NCBI RefSeq assembly: GCF_001042905.1
Contig: NZ_JYLB01000003.1
Coordinates: forward strand, 1 to 64,000
DNA: 64,000 nucleotides
Direction: 5' to 3'
Source: Pseudomonas lini
Lineage (GTDB): Bacteria > Pseudomonadota > Gammaproteobacteria > Pseudomonadales > Pseudomonadaceae
This document shows, one piece after another, positions 9,101 to 16,158 of this stretch. The position numbers were made by a program, and so were the translations under genes. How positions within the stretch are numbered: position 1 is the first letter of the stretch; each line of letters opens with the position of its first letter. The notes under the pieces were generated by a model. The model was not told the DNA's origin. It saw only the letters and a program-made list of their open reading frames with translations, and did not search any database.

Positions 9101-9822
9101 TGCTTTTGCAGGAGCGCGATCAACGCTTGCTCGATCATCAGGCGCAGCACAACGGCAATCTCGATGCCGAACAACTGGCCTCGACGCTCGCCGAGCTGCA
9201 AAACCTGTTCGCCGCCAGCGAACATCGCTGCGCCGAATTGCGCGCCGAACAGGCCGAGGATCAGCGTCGACAGAATGCCAATCAGGCCCTGGCGCAGCAG
9301 ATCGCCGACGCCTACACCGAGTATCAGCGCTGGGCGCGGCTTAATGCATTGATCGGTTCGGCCACCGGCGACACCTTCCGCAAAATCGCCCAGGCCTACA
9401 ATCTCGATTTGCTGGTGCATCACGCCAACGTCCAGTTGCGGCAACTGGTGCGGCGCTATCGTTTGAAACGTGGCGGCAGCATGCTCGGGTTATTGGTGAT
9501 GGACACCGAGATGGGCGATGAACTGCGCTCGGTGCATTCGCTGTCCGGCGGCGAGACGTTCCTGGTGTCGCTGGCCCTGGCGCTCGGTTTGGCGTCGATG
9601 GCGTCGAGCACGCTGAAAATCGAATCGCTGTTCATTGACGAAGGATTCGGCAGCCTCGACCCGGAATCCCTGCAACTGGCCATGGACGCCCTCGACGGTC
9701 TGCAAGCGCAGGGCCGCAAGGTCGCGGTGATTTCCCATGTGCAGGAAATGCATGAGCGGATTCCGGTGCAGATTCAGGTCCATCGCCAAGGCAACGGCCT
9801 GAGTACGCTGGAGGTGAAATGA
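6181..9822 (+). CDS. sbcC: Exonuclease SbcCD, ATPase subunit SbcC
   Basis: A 1213-residue Rad50-like SMC ATPase that partners SbcD. The Walker A (GPTGAGKST) lies near residue 38. Very long Gln/Leu/Glu-rich coiled coils run to either side of a zinc-hook CPVC near residue 605. The C-terminal signature LSGGE and Walker B (SLFIDEGFGSLD) close the second ATPase half. The start is the ATG in the ATGA overlap with sbcD; an earlier in-frame codon at 6088 is inside sbcD. Large inverted repeats such as those elsewhere in this window are the natural substrates of this complex. Confidence 0.97.
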   Translation: MKILAIRLKNLASLAGPFEIDFTTEPLASAGLFAITGPTGAGKSTLLDALCLALFGAVPRLNNTGRDAKVPDADGEIGTGDPRTLLRRGTGEGYAEVDFVGIDGRRYRARWEANRAREKAGGKLQASRQSLRDIDQDQLLASQKGEYKAQLEAALGLNFEQFTRAVMLAQSEFSAFLKADDNDRSELLEKLTDTALYTRLGRRAFDKTKEAREAHKLLQDQATGVTPLSPEARAELDERFNDAQQQLKTQQAQLKQLELQHTWLKDLRQLQDAQQSAAEQLHSAQQHWNSLAGERLKLTRLEQLAPQRHQFARKTELTAQLTPLAAQIQQHTQQQSELTERQTQLEQSLSTAQTALTHAQSQHTSSAPLLRQAFEEQSTLARLVKDASLSADLKQQAEQACTQGQGTIQGLLDQQKQVAERLQRIAGELEQSTHLAPLSDAWNAYRDRLQQLMLIGNRLNKGQAELAALEQSAARAAEELATQRQSLEVLYKEAGAEPEAVAEQIQILGSLLQDNRKQLRAFEELTRLWASQQELDKRGAELQQRQLAAQQDRDRLTQDGVKTKAELSVAEQTLTVTRELLERQRLARSASVEELRAQLQDDQPCPVCGSPDHPYHQPEALLQSLGRHDESEQANAQKAVDLLKEKLTDLRAEVGGLIAQQKELLQQQEQLAAQQQGLTPSLEAHPLSAQLLVQDASKRDAWLTQQSSQLNQSITQDEQRQTALLTLQQDAARLAQQLRSAEAANQQATQHLLNQQRELSSDSKRLDDELAAFSTLLPADTLESLRNEPAATFIQLDRQIAQRLQQLDQQREELGEQQQRQQTLEKEQYQQQTRTQQLDAAQQQFTALAGQQQACQEKLTQLLGEHASAEQWQQQLDQAVEQARTAEATANQQLQTVRTRLVQLAAELKAQQERSQALETEDRELSGRIADWRAQHPELDDGGLEDLLSVDDQHVSELRQRLQQSEKAIEQAKVLLQERDQRLLDHQAQHNGNLDAEQLASTLAELQNLFAASEHRCAELRAEQAEDQRRQNANQALAQQIADAYTEYQRWARLNALIGSATGDTFRKIAQAYNLDLLVHHANVQLRQLVRRYRLKRGGSMLGLLVMDTEMGDELRSVHSLSGGETFLVSLALALGLASMASSTLKIESLFIDEGFGSLDPESLQLAMDALDGLQAQGRKVAVISHVQEMHERIPVQIQVHRQGNGLSTLEVK

Positions 9823-10415
9823 ATACGCTGTATTCGTTCCGCCGCTGCCCCTACGCCATGCGCGCACGCATGGCGCTGCGTTATTCAGGGGTTGAGGTGG
9901 ATATCGTCGAGGTCAGCCTCAAGGCCAAACCGGCCGAAATGCTCGCACTGTCGAGCAAAGGCACAGTGCCGGTGCTGAGTGTGGATGGGCGGGTGATCGA
10001 TGAAAGCCTGGAAATCATGCGCTGGGCGCTGGCGCAGAATGATCCGCAAGACTGGTTGCTCAAGGATGACCCGCAAGGACAACAACGCAGCGCCGCACTG
10101 ATCGAAGAGAACGATCAGGTGTTCAAGGTGCACCTGAATCGCTACAAGTACGCCGAGCGTTATCCCGAGCAGCCGATGGCTGTTTATCGCGCCGAGGGCG
10201 AGGTGTTCTTGCGCAAGCTAGATGAATTGCTGGAGGGGCGCGACTACTTGCTGGCCGGGCATCCGAGCCTGGCGGATGTCGCCGTGATGCCGTTCGTACG
10301 GCAATTCGCCCACGTGGATCGCCAGTGGTTCGGGCAGACGCCTTATGTGCGGTTGCAGGCGTGGTTGCAGCGCTTCATCGAGTCAGACCTGTTCACATCA
10401 ATAATGAAGAAATAA
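9819..10415 (+). CDS. Glutathione S-transferase family protein
   Basis: 198 residues with a thioredoxin-like N-terminal domain (YSFRRCPYAMRARMAL, then GTVPVL with the cis-Pro and DESLEIMRW for glutathione contact) and an all-helical C-terminal domain. The CPYA in the first motif suggests a Cys-type glutathione transferase or glutaredoxin-like activity. It starts in ATGA overlap with the sbcC stop, so it is the third gene of that operon. Substrate unknown. Confidence 0.9.
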   Translation: MNTLYSFRRCPYAMRARMALRYSGVEVDIVEVSLKAKPAEMLALSSKGTVPVLSVDGRVIDESLEIMRWALAQNDPQDWLLKDDPQGQQRSAALIEENDQVFKVHLNRYKYAERYPEQPMAVYRAEGEVFLRKLDELLEGRDYLLAGHPSLADVAVMPFVRQFAHVDRQWFGQTPYVRLQAWLQRFIESDLFTSIMKK

Positions 10416-10424
10416 CCGATCCCC

Positions 10425-10506
10425 GTAGGAGCTGCCGAAGGCTGCGATCTTTTGATCCTGTTTTTAAAAGCAACATCAAAAGATCGCAGCCTTCGGCAGC
10501 TTCTAC
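10425..10506. repeat. REP-type palindrome (GTAGGAGCTGCCGAAGG family)
   Basis: Two inverted arms of about 32 bp (10425-10456 and 10475-10506) of the gtaggagctgccgaaggctg type face each other across an 18-bp spacer. It lies between the convergent glutathione transferase and the small-protein pair, where it could act as a transcription or RNA-end barrier. The same family recurs at 20347, 37838, 38826 and 42643. Confidence 0.9.
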
Positions 10507-10514
10507 GGGGGGAT

Positions 10515-10772
10515 TCACGTCAACACCGAGCACATCCCCAACGCCGAGCAATCCACCTGGAATGTCCCGAAGAATTCGCCATTGGGCTTGATCGGCGGAT
10601 TGCCCACCAGCAACCCCAAGGCCTTGGCCATCTGAATGTTGTGGGCGATGTTGTGGTTGCATTCGATGGCCCGCGCCACCGACCCCGCCGAGCCCTGCCC
10701 GATCCCCAACAAAGAAGCTCCATTGGTCATGAACGCCAGGAAGGCGATGACCCAGAGTTTGCGTCCTTTCAT
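10515..10772 (-). CDS. Small exported protein of unknown function (85 aa)
   Basis: An N-terminal hydrophobic stretch (KLWVIAFLAFMTNGASLLG) after MKGRK looks like a signal peptide or anchor. The rest contains three cysteines (ECNHN and DCSALGMC). By eye, a run N-x2-MAKALGLLVGNPP followed by PNGEFFGTF recalls the C-terminal part of thioredoxin-fold disulfide isomerases, but no CxxC active site is present; treat this as a hint only. It overlaps the upstream gene by ATGA, so the two form an operon. Confidence 0.65.
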   Translation of the reverse strand: MKGRKLWVIAFLAFMTNGASLLGIGQGSAGSVARAIECNHNIAHNIQMAKALGLLVGNPPIKPNGEFFGTFQVDCSALGMCSVLT

Positions 10773-10981
10773 GCCCCCACCACTCCCGCGACGTCAACGT
10801 GATCGACCGTTACGTTTTGCGCGCGGTGTTCAAATTGAATGGCGGGATAAGCGACCTGGATCGGTGCTTGATGGCTTTGTTGCGATTGAGTCGAAAGGCT
10901 GACGACCAACACCATGGCCACGTAAAGACCGATGGCCAGGTAGGCGCCGTATTTGGCAGAAGTGATGATTGCGCTGGCCAT
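10769..10981 (-). CDS. Small membrane protein of unknown function (70 aa)
   Basis: Starts at the ATG preceded by CGGAG (start MASAIITSAKYG); an in-frame ATG 18 bp earlier lacks a good ribosome site. There is one hydrophobic segment (YLAIGLYVAMVLVVSL, residues about 12-28), followed by a polar tail likely outside the cytoplasm. The stop overlaps the start of the 85-residue gene, suggesting the two products work together. I do not recognise the family. Confidence 0.65.
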   Translation of the reverse strand: MASAIITSAKYGAYLAIGLYVAMVLVVSLSTQSQQSHQAPIQVAYPAIQFEHRAQNVTVDHVDVAGVVGA

Positions 10982-11096
10982 GGTGTTCTCCGTGGGCATG
11001 TTTCAGTGCCCACAGAATCGATCAAAAAACAGAAGATAACTAGCGACCTTTATACATAGTAGCTATCAGTTTTATTGATCATGAACCCAGCGTGTT

Positions 11097-11222
11097 TCAG
11101 TCCTCGATAAAGCTCATCAAGCGCTCACGGGCCGCATCCGGCTCGTTGGGAACGGGCTCGGCGGCCGACAGAATCGGGGTGGAATAGAGAAACAGGAGAA
11201 CCACTGCCAGACGCATCGCCAT
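11097..11222 (-). CDS. Very small exported peptide (41 aa)
   Basis: The frame reads MAMRLAVVLLFLYSTPILSA, then an acidic mature part of about 21 residues ending in MSFIED. A clear AAGGA lies 8 bp before the ATG. The first 20 residues form a convincing signal peptide with an LSA-A cleavage site. There is no known family. The good ribosome site and signal peptide argue that it is real, although its shortness keeps confidence moderate. Confidence 0.55.
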   Translation of the reverse strand: MAMRLAVVLLFLYSTPILSAAEPVPNEPDAARERLMSFIED

Positions 11223-11332
11223 GCTGTCGATCCTTTTAGGGAAGGAGTCAAAAAATCAGCGTCAAATCTAAACTAATGGCTATGTGATATCAATCAATAC
11301 ATTGATAGCAATATGATACTGTCGTAAACGCG

Positions 11333-11409
11333 TTATGCAGGAGCGACATCACTTCGGCGCTTTTCGATACTTACAACTCGATCGGCAAGTGACTTCGCTC
11401 CTGCATAAA
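11333..11409. repeat. REP-like inverted repeat
   Basis: Arms 11333-11354 and 11387-11409 share ttatgcaggagcga as a perfect inverted match plus tcactt further in, separated by about 32 bp. It resembles the GCAGGAGCGA-type palindromes of Pseudomonas but belongs to neither of the two main families in this window. It lies between two small minus-strand genes and may end the 59-residue gene's transcript. Confidence 0.75.
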
Positions 11410-11428
11410 AGGTGCAGGGCTTTATATT

Positions 11429-11608
11429 TCAGTGTTGGGTTTTGTGATCCAGCGCGGCGTAGAAGTTGGCGCTCTGTTGCAGGTATTTCTGGGTATAGCT
11501 TTGGGCGTGGGATTTTTTGTCGCTGATTTCAACGTTGGCGCTGGCAGGCAGTGCAACAGTGGCGGAGATAGCGGAAGCGGCGATGACAGAGAAGAGATTG
11601 AAGTTCAT
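11429..11608 (-). CDS. Small exported protein (59 aa)
   Basis: Starts at an ATG with GAGGAA 8 bp upstream. A signal peptide (MNFNLFSVIAASAISATVAL-PASA) is followed by a short mature part rich in Gln, Lys and Tyr (VEISDKKSHAQSYTQKYL). This is the pattern of a class of small periplasmic Pseudomonas proteins of unknown role. A longer reading to 11704 has no ribosome site. Confidence 0.7.
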   Translation of the reverse strand: MNFNLFSVIAASAISATVALPASANVEISDKKSHAQSYTQKYLQQSANFYAALDHKTQH

Positions 11609-11735
11609 GGCGGTATTCCTCGATTCAGTTGGCTTGCTTGCCCGGTGGGGCCGTGAAGCAAACTTAACTCCCAAGGGTCGGCGCCTTGAAATGCTTTGTA
11701 GCATTAGCCGATATCAGTCTCATTAATAGAAGGTT

Positions 11736-11760
11736 GCAGGCCCCATCAACCGGGGCCTGC
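11736..11760. terminator. Hairpin downstream of the lactonase gene
   Basis: gcaggcccc and ggggcctgc form a 9-bp perfect stem around a 7-base loop, 3 bp after the lactonase stop. The T-tract on the minus strand is imperfect, so it may be a weak or Rho-assisted terminator. Confidence 0.5.
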
Positions 11761-11763
11761 GGT

Positions 11764-12939
11764 CTATTGACGCACCAGGAACTTGAGATCGCTCGGGGCA
11801 TCCATCGGCAGTTTCTGCACGGTTTTACCCAACAGACCGGTCTTGGCATCGCGCTCGACGACGACAATCTGGTTGCTCTTCTGGTTGGCAATCAGCACGA
11901 ACTTGCCACTCGGATCGAGGCTGAACTCGCGCGGGTGATCACCGTCCACGGAGCGACGCTGAAGCTCCTTGAGGTGCCCGGTCGCCGGGTCGATGGCGAA
12001 CACCAGCAACTGATTGGCGGTGCCACGGTTGCTGACATAAAGGAACTTGCCATCGGCCGAGGCGTGAAGCGCAGCCGCAGCCTTGCCCGATGTCGGCAGG
12101 CCCGCCGCCAGATCGACCAACTGCGTTTGCTCAAGCTTGCCATCGCGGTATTCGAACACCGCGACCTGCGCGCTCATTTCCATGGTCAGCCAGGCGTGCT
12201 TGCCATCGGCGCTGAACAGCAAGTGTCGCGGCCCGCTACCGGGTGGCAACTGGACGGACGCAGGTTTGGCGGCGGTCAATGGCAGCTCCGGGTTGGCCTT
12301 GGGATCGAAGCGATAGACAAAGATCTTGTCCGCCCCCAGGTCGTTGGAAAACACGTATTGGCCATCCGGGGATGAAATCACCGAATGCACATGCGCCGAC
12401 TTCTGTCGCTCGGGGTTGACCCGGCTGGCCTGATGACTGCTCATCTGCACCACCGGTTTGAGTGTGCCATCGGTGCCCACCGGCAACACCGCCAAGGTGC
12501 CGCCCGGGTCTTCAGCCACCGAGTAGTTGCTGACAAACACGTGACTGGCGTCGCCGCTGACGCTCGAGTGCGTCGGCTCGTTGCCCAGGGTTTGCGCCTG
12601 ACTGATCAGGCTCAATTCATGGGTCTTTGGATCAATCGCATAACTGCTGACACGCCCTACCGGATCGGCCTGCCCCGGGCCGTTTTCGTTGACCGCGAAC
12701 AGGCGCTGTTGGTCCTTGGACACGGCGAGCCAGGACGGGTTGGCGCTCTTCACCACTTGCAGGGGTTTGGCGTCGATCTGCCCGGTACGGCTGTCGAAGC
12801 TCAGGCGATAAATCCCCTGGCTCTGGCCGGCGGTGTAGGAGCCCACCAGCAACTCGTAACTGTCGGCCGGTGCCGCCTGCACGCCCATCGCACCGACGCT
12901 GCCGGCCATCAACAGTGGCCAGAAGTTACGCATCCTCAT
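11764..12939 (-). CDS. Lactonase family protein (exported seven-bladed beta-propeller)
   Basis: 391 residues. A signal peptide (MRMRNFWPLLMAGSVGAMGVQA) is followed by repeated propeller blades with YVSNRGT, DPKTHELSLI and GPRHLLFSADGKHAWLT, as in the YkgB/6-phosphogluconolactonase-like (Pgl) family. The signal peptide implies a periplasmic lactone hydrolase rather than the cytosolic enzyme. The chosen ATG has GAGG 9 bp upstream; the ATG six bases later has GAGG too close. The gene overlaps the end of the DUF5629 gene. It could open aldonolactones before import by the neighbouring sugar-acid cluster, but it is a separate operon and this is speculation. Confidence 0.88.
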   Translation of the reverse strand: MRMRNFWPLLMAGSVGAMGVQAAPADSYELLVGSYTAGQSQGIYRLSFDSRTGQIDAKPLQVVKSANPSWLAVSKDQQRLFAVNENGPGQADPVGRVSSYAIDPKTHELSLISQAQTLGNEPTHSSVSGDASHVFVSNYSVAEDPGGTLAVLPVGTDGTLKPVVQMSSHQASRVNPERQKSAHVHSVISSPDGQYVFSNDLGADKIFVYRFDPKANPELPLTAAKPASVQLPPGSGPRHLLFSADGKHAWLTMEMSAQVAVFEYRDGKLEQTQLVDLAAGLPTSGKAAAALHASADGKFLYVSNRGTANQLLVFAIDPATGHLKELQRRSVDGDHPREFSLDPSGKFVLIANQKSNQIVVVERDAKTGLLGKTVQKLPMDAPSDLKFLVRQ

Positions 12940-13222
12940 TCGTTTCGTCCTCGTCGTCACCACCGCCGAATGCTTCCATGGGCACCAACCGGTGCTCGCC
13001 GGAATCGCCGGTAATGATCCAGCTCTTCAAGTCGGGATCAAACGTTGCCGCCGCGATCTGCGCCACGCTGAACTCCCAGCGCTTGAGCGCCCGACCGTCC
13101 ATGCATTCGATGTGCAGGTTATCGTCTTCATCGAGGGAGAAGTCGAACGCGTGCAGGCCGTCGATCTCCAGCATGTCGCAGTGTTCGAGGGCGTTGATCA
13201 AGGTGTCGTTTACGGCAGTCAT
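12926..13222 (-). CDS. DUF5629 family protein (98 aa)
   Basis: A small acidic protein with no membrane segment or known catalytic motif (start MTAVNDTLINALEHC, end DDEDETNEDA). I recognise the DUF5629 family, known mainly from Pseudomonas, with no defined function. Its stop lies 11-14 bases inside the lactonase gene, so the two are coupled. An open reading continues to 13531 through REP-like DNA but is unlikely to be coding. Confidence 0.75.
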   Translation of the reverse strand: MTAVNDTLINALEHCDMLEIDGLHAFDFSLDEDDNLHIECMDGRALKRWEFSVAQIAAATFDPDLKSWIITGDSGEHRLVPMEAFGGGDDEDETNEDA

Positions 13223-13317
13223 GGCAGTCAATCTTTGAATGGGAAAGAGGCAATGATAGCTCAATGTGGAAGCGGACTCGTGTCGGTCACAACACTCGCA
13301 CACGACACCGAACACAT

Positions 13318-13403
13318 GTGGGAGCGAGCCTGCTCGCGAAGACGGTGGCACATCTAACATCGCAGTGACTGTCAGATTGCTATCGCGAGCAGGCTCGCTC
13401 CCA
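13318..13403. repeat. REP-type palindrome (GTGGGAGCGGGCTTGCTCGCGAA family)
   Basis: Arms gtgggagcgagcctgctcgcgaa and its inverse, about 40 bp apart, lie between the DUF5629 gene and the aldehyde dehydrogenase gene. Other members are at 16053, 19427, 32772 and 51122. Confidence 0.9.
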
Positions 13404-13422
13404 CAGGGATGGTGATCAGCCG

Positions 13423-15003
13423 TTAGAGCGCGTCGCGCGATGACTTGCCATCGACCAGGCGCTGGATGCGCAGCGGATTGCCATTTTTCAGCACTTCCGG
13501 CAGCAGGCTGTCGGGGTAGTTCTGGAAGCACACCGGGCGCAGGAAACGGTCGATGGCCAGGGTGCCCACCGAGGTGCCGCGCGCATCGGATGTCGCCGGG
13601 TACGGCCCGCCATGGACCATTGAGTCGCAGACTTCCACGCCAGTCGGATAGCCATTGAGCAGAATCCGCCCGACCTTCTGCTCCAGCAACGCCGTCAGCT
13701 CGCCGAACTGTTCGAAGTCCGTTGGCTCACCGATGATCGTTGCCGTCAGCTGCCCATGCAGGCCGTTCAACGCGGCACTGAGTTGCGCCTGATCCGCCAC
13801 TTCGACGAACACCGTGGTCGGGCCGAACACTTCCTCTTGCAGCACTTCATCGCCATCGAGCAACAGGCTCACCTCTGCCTTGAACAATTGCGGCTGCGCC
13901 TGATTGCCTTGTTGCGGGTTGCCGGCCAAATGCTCAATTTTCGGATGCGCAAGGAGCTTCTGCAGGCCTTTGCCATAGCTGCCCAACGTACCGGCATTGA
14001 GCATGGTTTGCGCCGGTTGATCGCCAATCAGCCCCGCCACCTGCTGCACGAACGCACTGAACTGCGGCGAACGAATGCCGATCACTAACCCCGGATTGGT
14101 ACAGAACTGACCACAACCCTGCACCACCGAAGCCGTGAGGTCACGGGCAACGCTTTCAGCGCGAGTTTCCAACGCTTGAGGCAACACGATCACCGGGTTG
14201 ATGCTCGACATCTCGGCAAACACCGGAATCGGCTGCGCACGTGCCGCGGCCATGTCGCACAGCGCACGACCACCCTTCAGTGAGCCGGTAAAACCGACCG
14301 CCTGAATCGCCGGGTGCTTGACCAGCGCTTCACCCACCCCGCCGCCGTAAATCATGTTGAACACACCGGCCGGCATCGACGTTGTCTCGGCGGCGCGGAT
14401 CACCGCGTCGGCCACCCACTCGGCGGTTGCCATGTGGCCACTGTGGGCTTTGAACACTACCGGGCAACCGGCGGCCAATGCCGAAGCGGTGTCGCCGCCC
14501 GCCGTGGAAAACGCCAACGGAAAGTTACTCGCGCCAAACACAGCGACCGGCCCGAGGCCGATGCGGTACTGACGCAGATCCGGACGCGGCAATGGCGTAC
14601 GTTCAGGCAGCGCGCGATCAATCCGCGCCCCATAGAAATCACCGCGACGAAGGACCTTGGCGAACAGACGCATCTGGCCGCTGGTGCGACCACGCTCACC
14701 TTGAATACGGCCCGCCGGCAACGCGGTTTCGCGGCAGACCACGGCGACAAAGTCATCGCCCAGCGCGTCCAGCTCATCGGCTATCGCATCGAGGAATTGC
14801 GCACGACGTTCAGCGCTCAGGCTGCGATAGGCCGGGTAAGCAGCGGCGGCAGCCTTCGCGGCGGCGTCGACTTCTTCAAGGGTGGCCTGATAGAAATCGT
14901 GAGGCAAAGCCTCGCCAGTGCTGGCGTCGACGCTCTGGAGTTTGACGGTGCCGGTAGCGCTGCGCTGACCGCCAATGTAGTTGTGACCAAAAATCCGGGT
15001 CAT
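13423..15003 (-). CDS. Aldehyde dehydrogenase, probable 2-oxoglutarate semialdehyde dehydrogenase
   Basis: 526 residues of the NAD(P)-dependent aldehyde dehydrogenase superfamily. The cofactor-binding part includes FGASNFPLAF, the general-base Glu is in FAEMSSINP and the catalytic Cys in GCGQFCTNPG. The start MTRIFGHNYIGGQR has AAGGAG 7 bp upstream. It is the last gene of the MFS/AraD1 operon. In oxidative pentonate catabolism this enzyme turns 2-oxoglutarate semialdehyde into 2-oxoglutarate, which fits the neighbours; the substrate is inferred from context. Confidence 0.9.
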   Translation of the reverse strand: MTRIFGHNYIGGQRSATGTVKLQSVDASTGEALPHDFYQATLEEVDAAAKAAAAAYPAYRSLSAERRAQFLDAIADELDALGDDFVAVVCRETALPAGRIQGERGRTSGQMRLFAKVLRRGDFYGARIDRALPERTPLPRPDLRQYRIGLGPVAVFGASNFPLAFSTAGGDTASALAAGCPVVFKAHSGHMATAEWVADAVIRAAETTSMPAGVFNMIYGGGVGEALVKHPAIQAVGFTGSLKGGRALCDMAAARAQPIPVFAEMSSINPVIVLPQALETRAESVARDLTASVVQGCGQFCTNPGLVIGIRSPQFSAFVQQVAGLIGDQPAQTMLNAGTLGSYGKGLQKLLAHPKIEHLAGNPQQGNQAQPQLFKAEVSLLLDGDEVLQEEVFGPTTVFVEVADQAQLSAALNGLHGQLTATIIGEPTDFEQFGELTALLEQKVGRILLNGYPTGVEVCDSMVHGGPYPATSDARGTSVGTLAIDRFLRPVCFQNYPDSLLPEVLKNGNPLRIQRLVDGKSSRDAL

Positions 15004-15013
15004 GGGTGTCTCC

Positions 15014-16006
15014 TTAAAGTGTGCCGACGGTGCCGGGTTCGAATGCCGCTTCAACGGGTTCAATGCCGTTGATCAAGGGCGCGCCGAACTCGGCCTGACT
15101 GATCTCGAACACATCACCCGGTTGGGTGCGGATGCCGTCAGCGAAAGACAGGGTCGCGGTGCCGAAGAAGTGAATGTGCACGTCACCGGGGCGCAGGAAC
15201 TGGCTGTATTTGAAATGGTGGTACTCGAGGTTTTCCAGGCTGTGGCACATGTTCGCTTCGCCGCTGAGGAACTCGTTCTGCCACAGCACTTCACCATCGC
15301 GCAGGATGCGGCTGGTACCGGCCAGATGCTGGGGCAATTCGCCGACCCGAAGCTCCGGGCCATAGCTGCAACTGCGCAATTTCGAATGGGCCAGGTAGAG
15401 GTAATTCTTGCGCTCCATCACATGGTCGGAGAACTCGTTACCTACCGCGAAACCGAGGCGATACGGTTTGCCGTCGTGGCCGATTACATAGAGACCGCTG
15501 AGCTCGGGTTCCTCCCCGGCATCTTCGGCAAACGGCGGCAGCGGGAACGGCTTGCCCGGTCGCACGACGATACTGCCATCGCCCTTGTAGAACCACTCCG
15601 GTTGCACGCCGGCCTGGCCAGTCGCGGGTTTACCGCCCTCCACGCCCCACTTGAAGATGCGCATGGTGTCGGTCATCGCGGTTTCGTCACCGACCTGCTG
15701 ATGCATTTTGTCCCGGGCCGAAGCGCTGCCCAAATGGGTCAGGCCGGTGCCGCTGACCAGCATGTGCGCCGGGTCCGGGTGATCCAGCGGCGGGAGGATT
15801 TGCAGATTGGCCAGCAGCGTTGAATAGTCGTGGCTGATGCCCAACCCCAGGGTTTGAACCTGTTGCTCAAGATTGCCCCCCGCCTCGATCGCCGCCAGCG
15901 CCAGATCCCGCACCGAGCGCGCATCCTGCACCTCGCGCACCAGGCCGTCCTCGACCACGCCGACACGGCGTTCGCCGTTACTCAATTCGAACTGAACTAA
16001 ACGCAT
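15014..16006 (-). CDS. AraD1-type dehydratase of the fumarylacetoacetate hydrolase superfamily
   Basis: 330 residues with an N-terminal cap domain (MRLVQFELSNGERRVGVV) and a C-terminal FAH domain bearing HMLVSGTGLTHLGSASARDKM, GFAVGNEFSDHVMER and GEANMCHSLENLEYHH. AraD1 proteins dehydrate 2-keto-3-deoxy-pentonates to 2-oxoglutarate semialdehyde, the substrate of the adjacent dehydrogenase 10 bp downstream. The first 35 codons of the longer reading (to 16111) run through a REP and were discarded. C5 specificity is inferred from the family. Confidence 0.88.
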   Translation of the reverse strand: MRLVQFELSNGERRVGVVEDGLVREVQDARSVRDLALAAIEAGGNLEQQVQTLGLGISHDYSTLLANLQILPPLDHPDPAHMLVSGTGLTHLGSASARDKMHQQVGDETAMTDTMRIFKWGVEGGKPATGQAGVQPEWFYKGDGSIVVRPGKPFPLPPFAEDAGEEPELSGLYVIGHDGKPYRLGFAVGNEFSDHVMERKNYLYLAHSKLRSCSYGPELRVGELPQHLAGTSRILRDGEVLWQNEFLSGEANMCHSLENLEYHHFKYSQFLRPGDVHIHFFGTATLSFADGIRTQPGDVFEISQAEFGAPLINGIEPVEAAFEPGTVGTL

Positions 16007-16052
16007 GATTTTCTCCTGTTGACGCAAAACTTCAAAACAACGCAGAACCCAT

Positions 16053-16140
16053 GTGGGAGCGGGCTTGCTCGCGAAGAGGTCATCACATTCAACATCACTG
16101 GTGACTGACACGACGCCTTCGCGAGCAAGCCCGCTCCCAC
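16053..16140. repeat. REP-type palindrome inside an operon
   Basis: Arms of the gtgggagcgggcttgctcgcgaa type face each other across about 42 bp. The element sits between two co-directional genes, the MFS transporter and AraD1, where it may lower downstream expression or protect the upstream message. Confidence 0.92.
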
Positions 16141-16158
16141 ATTTGAATTGTGTTGACC

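Noticed and set aside
11000..11096. Promoter of the 70/85-aa gene pair
   Set aside because: A/T-rich DNA is present, but no -35/-10 pair with acceptable spacing could be singled out.
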